From assembly GCA_965229335.1 (NCBI GenBank), contig OZ245874.1, positions 3,410,001 through 3,474,000 of the forward strand: a stretch of 64,000 nt of DNA, given 5' to 3'. How positions within the stretch are numbered: position 1 is the stretch's first letter; each line of letters opens with the position of its first letter. The notes under the pieces were generated by a model. That model did not search any database and was not told the DNA's origin. It saw nothing but the letters and a program-made list of their open reading frames with translations. The position numbers and the translations under genes are program-made. Origin of the DNA: JAFKFH01 sp017307375. Lineage in GTDB: Bacteria; Pseudomonadota; Alphaproteobacteria; Ferrovibrionales; Ferrovibrionaceae. Of this stretch, positions 17,055 through 25,800 are shown piece by piece.

Positions 17055-20000
17055 ATGACACATACAAAGCATGAATCCGCACGGTATAAGCGCGCGGGGC
17101 AAAGACTGATGGTCTGGATGGCTGCGGTGATGATCGCGGTCACGCTTGTGACGGTCGGCTCGGCGAGGGCCACCCCACTCGACACCGTCAGGGCGACCGG
17201 CGTCGATCTCGGCACGGCGACCGCCTCCACCTCCGTCCAGGCGACGACAATCGACAGCGCCGGCAATGTCTATGCGACCGGCGCGTTCTCCAACACATCG
17301 CTGACGCTCGGCAACGATACCAGCAATTCGCCTGTCGTGCTGACCGGCGGGCCGGCATTCTTTGTCGTCAAGTACAACGCTGCCGGTCAGGTCGTCTGGG
17401 CATCCAAGTACACCTACTCCTATACGGGCGCCAATGTACCCGCGCCGGTCGGCATCGCGGTCGACGGCAGCGGCAACGCTTATGTCCTGGGCGGAATGAC
17501 GACCGGGACCGGCGCCGTTACGGTGACCGTGCCGACCGCGACACCGACCACCCTGACCCTGTCGGGTTTCTACAACCCCTATCTCATCAAGCTCAACTCG
17601 ACCGGGGGGTTCGCCTGGGCCAGCAGCTGGGGCGCGGCGAATGCCGGCGTCCAGCCCTTCGCCGTCGCGGTCAATGCCGCCGGCACCGACATCTACATGG
17701 CCGGCATGGCCTACAATGCCGACATTCCCGGCATCCTTGTCCGTACCGGCAACCAGAACGGCTTCGTGATGCGGATCGATTCGACGGGTACGTTCGTCGC
17801 CAGCAAGATGTTCGGCGGGGCAGGGGCGGCCGCGCAGATGAGCGCCCTGGCCGTCGACGCATCGGGCAATGTCTATGCCGCCGGTGATTTCTATGTCGCC
17901 GGCCTGACGGTGCCGCAGGCACTCACCCTCAGCGGGTCGCGCAACGCGCTGGTAGTCAAGTACGATTCCAGCTTTACCCAGCAATGGCTGCAGAACATGG
18001 GTAGCGGCGGCTCGTCGAACCTCGTCCCGGCCGCTATCGCCGCAGATGCAGCCAACGTCTATTTCTCAGGTGAGCTTTCGGCGTCGATCACGCTGAACGG
18101 CCTCAGCGCCAACACCAAGATCGGCACGACCGACGCCCTGATCGCGAAGCTCAGCGCCGCCGATGGTTCGTCGGTATGGGCCACCAATGCCGGCGGCACG
18201 GGTGCCACCCTGAATACCCTCTACGGTTTCGCCGTCGACAGTGCAGGCGTCGTCTATGCGTCGGGAGCGCTCAACCAGTCGACGACAACCCCGAGCCTGA
18301 CCAAAATCGGCACCAAGGATGCGTTCGCCCTCAGGCTGTCCTCGGCCGGCGCGATCGTGGCAGCCGGAAATTTCGGCGGCACCGGCGCGACCGCCTCGAT
18401 CGCGCGCTCGAGCGGCGTGTCGTCCGGCGGCACGTTCGTGATCGCCGGAACGAAGACGGCTGCTTTCACCACCCCCAGCCTGGCGCAGAGCGGCACCGTC
18501 GACGGGATGATCCTGCGGACCTATGTCGGCAGCACGGTGACCGTCACCAAGGCGGGGGCGGGCGGCGGCACCGTGACCTCGAATGCCGGCGGCCTCAACT
18601 GCGGCTCGACCTGCACCTCGGACGGGATTGCCAACGGCACCTCGGTCGCGCTGACCGCGACGGCCGACGGCACCTCGACCTTCAGCGGCTGGTCGGGGAC
18701 GTGCAGCGGGTCGGCCAGCGTCTACACCTTCACCATCTCCGCCGACACGAGCTGCACCGCGACTTTCGCCGTCGCGCAGAACAACAGCGGCGGCAATACC
18801 CCGGCTCCGACGCCGGCGGTGACACCGCCCCCGTCCTTCGTGACCATCCCGCCAGCGGCTAGCGAAAATGCCGCGACGGTCGGCAGCGGCACCGGCAGCG
18901 TGTCCTTCGCGGCGAACTACGCCAACCCGTCGGCCCTGACCTTCACCGCTGCGCCGGCCGCCGGCGGCAGCCTGCCGAGCTGGATCAGTTTCGATCCCAA
19001 CTCGGTCACGTTCAGCTACAACGTGCCGCTGCCGTCGGATCTGCCGATCCAGCCGCTGGCCGATACCCGGGTCGATGCGCGGGCAAACTGGTCCAACACG
19101 GTCTATCCGCTGTCGCTGCGGGTAGGGCAGATTCCGATCATGCTGGTCGCAACCGACCGCTCGACCGGCGTTGCCTACGCATCGACGATCCAGATGAGCT
19201 TCTATGCGCCGCGCAGCCCCGTGGCCATATCGGCGGTGTCGATGAGCCTCGATCGGGTCTATGGTGACCGCTCCTCTGCCCGTTCGGCCCTGTCCTATGA
19301 CGGCGGCCAGATGGTGTTCGAGACGGCGGCGACCAACCTGTTCCCGGCGGCGTCGAGCACGTATGGCGATATCGTGCGCTACCATGCGCTGTCCGGATCG
19401 CGTGATCGCCTGAGCCAGACGGCGATCCCCGGCGGTGGCGTGGCCAACGCAGCCAATGGCATTTCTTCAAGCCCGGCCGTGTCGGCGAACGGTGCCTATG
19501 CCGCGTTCGCGTCGGATGCGGCAAGCGTCAGCAACACGCCCGCGGGCGGCAGGCGGCAGGTCTATCGCACGTCGCTGGCCTATCCCCGCATCCCGCTGAA
19601 CCAGTCGGCGACGCCGGCTCCCGACATGGTCTCGGCGACGGCGGCAGGTATTGCCGGTGACGGGGCTTCCGACAATCCCAGCCTGTCGCAGGACGGCCGC
19701 TATGTCGCCTTCGACAGTGACGCGACCAACTTCGTCGCCGGGCTCGATGTCACCCGCCGGGTGTGGCGCAAGGACGTCACAACCGGCGAAATCCAGTTGG
19801 TCGCCATCGGGTCGAACCCGTCGATCTCGTGGGACGGCCGTTATGTCGCCTTCGAGGCGGCAGGTCAGGTCCAGGTCAAGGACATGACGACGGGCAGCCT
19901 GCGCATGATCGCCCAGGGCAGCGCGCCGCGGCTGTCGGCACGCGCCGACCGCATCGCTTTCGTTTCGGCTGCCAAGGTCATGCATGTCGATCTCGGCACC

Positions 20001-21026
20001 GGGACCGTCAGGACGGTGGGGTCGGGCGACCAGCCGGCGATGTCGGCCGACGGGCGTTTCGTCGCGTGGCGCGGGCAGGGTACCAACGGCTTCACCCAGA
20101 TCTCGGTGCAGGATGTCGATCGGGGCGTCACCGCGCTGGTGACCCAGACGGCGGCCGGCGCCGGCGGCAATGGTGACAGCCTCTATCCGTCCGTGTCGGG
20201 CGACGGTGCCCAGGTGGCGTTCGTTTCGAACGCCCGCGATCTGGTCAATGGCACGCCGACCGGGACGCAGGCCTATCTTGCGGCCAATCCATTGCCCCTG
20301 CCGGAGAAGACCGGCTACTGGTATCTCGCCGCGGCCAATGGCGGGCAGGGCTGGCTGCTGGAGCGCTGGGGCAACCAGGCCTATGTCGGCGGTCTGGTTT
20401 ATGACGCGGCGGGTCGCGCCAGCTGGGTCAGCGGCTATTGCCAGCTGTCTGGACTTGTCTGCAGCGGTACGCTGTCGGTCCGCACCGGGGGCGCCGCGTT
20501 CGGCGCGGCCACCGGCCCGGTGCCGGTAGCCGGCCAGACCGTCGGCTTGACCCTGACCACGTCGGCCGATGGCCGCAGCACCAGCTTGCAGGTCGGCAAC
20601 GCTGCGGCGCAGACATTGTCGATGTTTCCGATCGCGGGCACGGCGACCACCGGCTTCTCCGGCCTGCCGCAGGCAGGCTGGTGGATCGAGACCGGCTCGA
20701 CCGGCGGCAATGGCTATTTCGTCGCCGTCGACACCCAGCCGCAGCCGGACGGCAGTGTCAAGCAGATGGCCTATGTCACGGTGCTGACCTTCGACGGTGC
20801 CGGGCGACCAGCCTGGTATGTCGCGCAAGCAGCCCTCGGGGCCGACCTCGGCTTTTCGGGCACGCTGCTCCAGTACGCCGGCGGTGCCCAGCTCGGTCAG
20901 GTGCAGGCCGGCACGGCTGGTTCCGCGCCGGTCGGGCCGTTGCGCATCACCTTTACCGGCAACGAGACCGGGCGGATCAACCTGCCGAACGGGCGAACCG
21001 CCGACATCAGCCGCTTCCGCTTCTGA
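17055..21026 (+). CDS. Giant secreted beta-propeller protein, copy 1
   Basis: The predicted protein is 1,323 residues with a long-n-region Sec signal peptide (hydrophobic MAAVMIAVTLVTVGSARA). Residues ~40-490 form SBBP-type propeller repeats (DSAGNVYATG, DGSGNAYVLGG, DASGNVYAAGDF). One bacterial repeat with four Cys and FSGWSGTC follows at ~495-575, then a Pro-rich linker, an Ig/cadherin-like domain (~600-720, LPSWISFDPNSVTF), and a TolB/PD40-type propeller (~730-1080, SQDGRYVAFDSDAT, SADGRFVAW). Two related Trp-rich beta modules end it (GYWYLAAANGGQGWLLERWG and GWWIETGSTGG). No anchor is visible, so it is released to the periplasm or outside by an unknown route. Function is unknown; adhesion or polymer sensing is plausible. 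Starts at 16941 or 17109 are also in frame. Confidence 0.75.
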   Translation: MTHTKHESARYKRAGQRLMVWMAAVMIAVTLVTVGSARATPLDTVRATGVDLGTATASTSVQATTIDSAGNVYATGAFSNTSLTLGNDTSNSPVVLTGGPAFFVVKYNAAGQVVWASKYTYSYTGANVPAPVGIAVDGSGNAYVLGGMTTGTGAVTVTVPTATPTTLTLSGFYNPYLIKLNSTGGFAWASSWGAANAGVQPFAVAVNAAGTDIYMAGMAYNADIPGILVRTGNQNGFVMRIDSTGTFVASKMFGGAGAAAQMSALAVDASGNVYAAGDFYVAGLTVPQALTLSGSRNALVVKYDSSFTQQWLQNMGSGGSSNLVPAAIAADAANVYFSGELSASITLNGLSANTKIGTTDALIAKLSAADGSSVWATNAGGTGATLNTLYGFAVDSAGVVYASGALNQSTTTPSLTKIGTKDAFALRLSSAGAIVAAGNFGGTGATASIARSSGVSSGGTFVIAGTKTAAFTTPSLAQSGTVDGMILRTYVGSTVTVTKAGAGGGTVTSNAGGLNCGSTCTSDGIANGTSVALTATADGTSTFSGWSGTCSGSASVYTFTISADTSCTATFAVAQNNSGGNTPAPTPAVTPPPSFVTIPPAASENAATVGSGTGSVSFAANYANPSALTFTAAPAAGGSLPSWISFDPNSVTFSYNVPLPSDLPIQPLADTRVDARANWSNTVYPLSLRVGQIPIMLVATDRSTGVAYASTIQMSFYAPRSPVAISAVSMSLDRVYGDRSSARSALSYDGGQMVFETAATNLFPAASSTYGDIVRYHALSGSRDRLSQTAIPGGGVANAANGISSSPAVSANGAYAAFASDAASVSNTPAGGRRQVYRTSLAYPRIPLNQSATPAPDMVSATAAGIAGDGASDNPSLSQDGRYVAFDSDATNFVAGLDVTRRVWRKDVTTGEIQLVAIGSNPSISWDGRYVAFEAAGQVQVKDMTTGSLRMIAQGSAPRLSARADRIAFVSAAKVMHVDLGTGTVRTVGSGDQPAMSADGRFVAWRGQGTNGFTQISVQDVDRGVTALVTQTAAGAGGNGDSLYPSVSGDGAQVAFVSNARDLVNGTPTGTQAYLAANPLPLPEKTGYWYLAAANGGQGWLLERWGNQAYVGGLVYDAAGRASWVSGYCQLSGLVCSGTLSVRTGGAAFGAATGPVPVAGQTVGLTLTTSADGRSTSLQVGNAAAQTLSMFPIAGTATTGFSGLPQAGWWIETGSTGGNGYFVAVDTQPQPDGSVKQMAYVTVLTFDGAGRPAWYVAQAALGADLGFSGTLLQYAGGAQLGQVQAGTAGSAPVGPLRITFTGNETGRINLPNGRTADISRFRF

Positions 21027-21391
21027 GTCTTTCGGCACTATACGGAACCAGGGCGGCCCGTCATGCACGGGTCGCTTCTGTTCTCCCGAGTGTCCTGGGA
21101 CCCGGTGCTCGTGGCCGGATGTTCGATTGCAGGATTATCTTCCTGCAATTGCCAGCCCGGTGGGGAGGCGGCAAATCCCATACTTTAGACGAATCGTCGG
21201 GCAGCTGATCGCGCCAGTCCGGAACTCTGTGGCGGATCATCGTTAGCGGTGGCAAACCACTGCGGGCCGGCTACACTCGTGGCCGGCCCCCGCGCGTCAT
21301 GATTTCCGTTTCGCGCGGGACCAGGGGAAGGAAACGCGTCAACCGCGCCAGAGGCCGGTGACGCCAGCGCAAAGCGGGGAGGTTCAGTTTT
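21027..21391 (+). promoter_or_regulatory. Intergenic region with the conserved leader of binding protein 3
   Basis: The first ~200 bases hold nothing I recognise. The right part (from about 21269) repeats the leader seen before binding protein 2: GGGAAGGAAACGCGTC at 21325-21340 and GCGCAAAGCGGGGAGG at 21367-21382, the latter including the ribosome site. This copy shows that the duplicated unit included regulatory DNA. Confidence 0.5.
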
Positions 21392-22567
21392 ATGCGTCAG
21401 GGTTTCGTTCTTGCCGGCACCGCATTGGCATTGCTCCTGTCGGCACCGGTCCAGGCCCAGTCGGTCCGGGGCATCACCGACAAGGAAATCATCATCGGGA
21501 TGCACACCGACCTGTCGGGTCCGGCGTCGTTCTACGGCGTGTCGTCGCGCAACGCCGCGCAGATGCGCTACGACATCGTCAACGCGCAGGGCGGCATCCA
21601 CGGCCGCAAGATCAAGTTCATCGTCGAGGATACCCAGTACCAGGTGCCGCGCGGTGTCGCGGCGGTCAACAAGCTGATCAATCGCGACAAGGTGTTTGCG
21701 ATCGTCGGCGGGCTGGGTACCCCGATCATCAATGCCGCGTTCAAGGACCAGGAGGCGGCGAATGTGCCGAACCTGTTCCCGCTGACCGCCGCGCGCTCGA
21801 TGTCCGAGCCGCTGCACCGGCTCAAGTTCTCCCTTGGCGCTTCCTATTACCAGCAGATCCGGCTGGCGACGAAATGGCTGGTCGAGAACAAGCAGCGCAA
21901 GGTGGTCTGCGCCCTGTACGAGGACACCGACTTCGGCCAGGAAATCCTCGAAGGCGTGCAGGACCAGGCCAAGGAAATGGGCATCAAGGTGGTCGAGACG
22001 GCCGGCGTCAAGCCGACCGACACCGACTTCACCGCCGCGGTCACCAAGCTGAAGAATGCGAACTGCGACTTCATCGGCATGGGCACCATCGTGCGCACGA
22101 CGATCATTCCGATGGGCACGGCCAAGCGCATGGGTTGGACCGATGCCGTCTGGGTCGGACAGAACGCGTCCTACGACTATGTCGTCGCGGCCGCGCCGGG
22201 CGGGGCGACGGAAGGATTCTATTCCGGGTCGGTCAACTTCCTGCCCTATATGGAAACGGCCAAGCCCGAGGTCCAGGAGTGGCTGAAGGCCTATAAGGAG
22301 AAGTTCAAGTCGGACATCAATGCCGGGTCGATGTACGGCTGGGCCGGTGCCGACCTGACAGTGATGGCGCTGGACCGTGCCGGCAAGAACGTCACGGTCG
22401 ACGGCTTCATCAAGGCGATGGAGAGCATCACCGGCTATCGCGACATGTTCGGCGGCCCCACCGCCTCGTTCAGCGCGACCAACCACCAGGGCACCGGCGC
22501 CGCCTATCTCAACATCGTCAAGGGCGGGAAGTGGGAGCCGGTGATGACCGAACCGCTGGGCAACTGA
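21392..22567 (+). CDS. Branched-chain-type ABC solute-binding protein 3
   Basis: This 391-residue periplasmic binding protein has a signal peptide MRQGFVLAGTALALLLSAPV cleaved near QAQS. It is a near-copy of binding protein 2 (identical over hundreds of bases) but has its own signal peptide and small differences in the lobe around residues 140-170 (LHRLKFSLGASYYQQ against LNRLKFATGASYYHQ) and at the C-terminus. These are places where ligand preference can change. No separate permease genes accompany it, so it may share LivHMGF. The next gene is the second giant secreted protein. Confidence 0.88.
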   Translation: MRQGFVLAGTALALLLSAPVQAQSVRGITDKEIIIGMHTDLSGPASFYGVSSRNAAQMRYDIVNAQGGIHGRKIKFIVEDTQYQVPRGVAAVNKLINRDKVFAIVGGLGTPIINAAFKDQEAANVPNLFPLTAARSMSEPLHRLKFSLGASYYQQIRLATKWLVENKQRKVVCALYEDTDFGQEILEGVQDQAKEMGIKVVETAGVKPTDTDFTAAVTKLKNANCDFIGMGTIVRTTIIPMGTAKRMGWTDAVWVGQNASYDYVVAAAPGGATEGFYSGSVNFLPYMETAKPEVQEWLKAYKEKFKSDINAGSMYGWAGADLTVMALDRAGKNVTVDGFIKAMESITGYRDMFGGPTASFSATNHQGTGAAYLNIVKGGKWEPVMTEPLGN

Positions 22568-22573
22568 TGCATT

Positions 22574-22608
22574 GGCGGCCATGCCGGGAAGTATGGCCGC
22601 CGCTCTTT
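22574..22608 (+). terminator. Hairpin after binding protein 3
   Basis: GGCGGCCAT (22574-22582) pairs perfectly with ATGGCCGCC (22593-22601), followed by GCTCTTTC. It is a plausible terminator with a weak U-tract. Confidence 0.5.
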
Positions 22609-22630
22609 CACAACCGATACTCGGGCGATT

Positions 22631-22671
22631 TGTAACGTTCCGTAATGGCATTTGTAAAAAAATGTAACGTT
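22631..22671 (+). promoter_or_regulatory. Direct repeats TGTAACGTT upstream of giant protein 2
   Basis: TGTAACGTT occurs at 22631-22639 and 22663-22671, 32 bases apart, about three helical turns, in an AT-rich region about 170-210 bases before the start codon. Same-face direct repeats of this kind often bind a response regulator or another activator. No matching pair is seen before giant protein 1. Confidence 0.4.
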
Positions 22672-22839
22672 GCCCTGGTAGGTTTCCGTCTTTCAGCCCG
22701 TGAAAGTCGCAGTTTTCCGCGGTAATTGGGGAAGCGGCGGCCAAGGCAAGGGGCCCGTATCTGCCTTTCGGTGAATAGGGGCCTCGATTTGGCCCATGAT
22801 AGGCGTCTCCGTCGACCGTTGGTGTGTCGGGGGAGAGAG

Positions 22840-25800
22840 ATGATATCGCGTTGCTTGGCGTCCTGGCGTCGCTTCTGCGCAGGGTTCCTGATTATTTTCC
22901 TGGGCGGGCTGATGCCGGCCGAGCTGCGGGCCGCTGCCGATCTGGCACTGTCCGGGCAGATGTTCGGACCGGCCTCCAACAGCGGGACGCCCTCGGCTTC
23001 CGCGATCAAGATCGACGTCTCGACCACGGATGCCGCCGGCAACATCTATATCGCCGGCACCTTCGTGCCGGCGGGCATGGCGACGCTTGCGGTCGGCGAT
23101 AAAGCGGACGGCACGCCGGTGACGCTTCAGTCGCCGTCGAACAGCGGTCTCGGTTTCGTCGCCAAGTTCGACAAGAACGGCAAGGTCGTCTGGGCCAATT
23201 CCTTCAACAACGTCGCGATTTCCGCCGGCACGCCGAACTATACCATAACCGCGATCGCGATCGACGGCGCGTCGCCGCCCAATGTCTACGTCGCTGCGCA
23301 ATTGACCGGCGTCGCGGCGCTTGTTCTGCCGTCGACCGCCCTGATCCGCGGTGGCAGCGTCGATTCCTTCGTGATGAAGTTTGCGCCGGCCGGCGGTTCG
23401 CCGACCGTCGTCGGCAAGTTCGGCGACAGCGGCTTCGAGCTGAAGCTGACCGCAATCACCGTCGACTCCTCAAACAACGTCTTCATCGGCGGTACCATCA
23501 AGGGGACGACCTCGAATACCTCGACCTCCAATATCAGGTTCACCGGCGACCCCTCGGTCCGCGACGGGTTCATCGCCAGGCTGGACAATACCCTGTCGAT
23601 TCCGGCGTCGCGGGCCATCACCTATTCCGGTGCCGGCGGCCCGACGAACGTCGATATCAAATCGATGACGGCCGACGCCGATGGCTATGTCTACACGGTC
23701 GGTCAGTTCAGCGGTCCGCTCACCGACGGGATCATGCAGCCGTTCGTGCTGAACCAGCGGGGGGCCACCGACATCTTCGCCCTGCGCCACCACGGCGGCA
23801 CGATGACCGAGCAATGGAACAATCAATACGCCGGTTCGTCCGGAACGGTTCTTCTTCCCACCGCCATCGTCGTCGACGCAACCAACATCTACATCGGCGG
23901 CGAGATGACGACCTCGGCGACGATCGACACGCTGCCGGCAATGACGCTGCGGGGGGCGGCCGACGGCTTCGTGCTGAAAGCCGGCAAGCTCACCGGGACC
24001 GCGGCCTGGGCGAGTAACTTCGGCGGCAGCGGCGTCACCGTCGCGACCACCGGTCTCGGCGTCGATCCGGCTGGCGAGATTCGGGTCGGGGCGCAGTTTT
24101 CCGGTGGCGACCTGACGGCGCCGGCATTGCCGCTGGTCGGCACCGGTGGCGCCCAGGATGCCGCCATTCTCGGCCTGACCGCGAACGGCACGTTCACGGT
24201 CGCCAAGGCCATCGGCGGCAACGGCACCAGCATCACGCTCGGCACTTCGCGGGGCGTATCGACCGACGGCATGTTTGCCGTGGCCGGCCGGGCGACCGGC
24301 GACCTGATCGATCCGGCGCTGACATTCTCTGCCGGCAATTCTTCTGATGCGCTGATCCTTCGCGCCGCTCCCCCGGCCTTCACCGTGACCGTCTCCAGAA
24401 CCGGCACCGGCAGCGGCACGGTGACCTCCAGCCCCGGCGGGATCAGCTGCGGCACGACCTGCACCTCGACGGCCCTCGCCGACGGTTCGTCGGTTTCGCT
24501 GACCGCGACCGCCGATGCGGGTTCCAGCTTCGCCGGATGGGGCGGCGATTGCAGCGGTGCATCGACATCGTTTGCCCTGACGCTCGCGGGCGCCAATGCG
24601 ACCTGCACGGCCACCTTCACGCTGTCGGGCGGTCCGACACCGCCGACGCCGACGCCGCCTGCCCCCCCGCCGTCCTTCGTGACCACGCCGCCGTCGACCG
24701 CCGAGAACGTGTCGACCATCGGCAGCGGGTCGGGCAGCGTGTCGTTTGCCGGCAACTTTGCCAATCCTGCGGGCCTGGTCTTTACGGCCGCACCCGCCGG
24801 CGGGGGTAGCCTGCCCAGCTGGATCAGCTTCGAGCCGGCCACGGCGACGTTCAGCTACACCGTGCCGCTGCCCGGCGATCTGCCGATCCAGCCGCTGGCC
24901 GATCGGCGCACCGCGCGTGCCGATGCGCGGGCCGACTGGCCGAACACGGTCTATCCGTTGCTGCTGCGGATTGCCGAGTTGCCGGTGGTGCTGACCGCGA
25001 CCGACAAGGCGACCGGCGTCAGCTATTCGTCGACGATACGGATGAGTTTTCATGCGCCGCGCAACCCGGTGGCGATCTCGGCGATCTCGATGAGCCTCGA
25101 TCGCGTCTACGGCGACCGTGCTGCCGCCCGCTCGGCCTTGTCCCACGACGGCGGGCAGATGATCTTCGAGACTGCCGCTACCAACCTGTTCCCTGCTGCA
25201 TCCGCACCTTATGGCGACATCGTCCGCTATCACGGCCTGTCGGGCGCGCGTGATCGGTTGACCCAGACAGCGATCCCCGGCGGCGGCGTCGCCAACGCGG
25301 CGAACGGCCCGTCGTCCAGCCCGGCCGTGTCGGCCGACGGCGCCTATGCGGCCTTTGCTTCCGATGCTGCAAGCCTGAGTGCCGCCCCGTCGGGCGGCAA
25401 CCGGCAGGTCTATCGCACCGCGCTCGGCTTTCCGCGTGTCGCGTTGAACCAGGCGGCGACGCCGGCGGCCGACATGGTGTCGATGACGGCGGCCGGTGCC
25501 GTCGGCAATGGCCGCTCGGACAACCCGTCGGTGTCCCGCGATGGCCGCTTCGTCGCCTTCGACAGCGATGCGACCAATCTGGGCGTCACGGCCGAAGGCA
25601 GCCGGCATGTCTGGCGAAAGGACTTCGGCACCGGCGATCTCGCGGTGGTCGCCGCGGGCACGAACCCGTCGATATCCTGGGATGGTCGCCACATCGCCTT
25701 CGAGAATGCCGGCGAGGTCAAGCTGAAGGACATGGCCGCCGACACGGTGCGCACGATCGGCGCGGGCTCGGCCGCCCGGCTGTCGGCGCGCGGCGACCGC

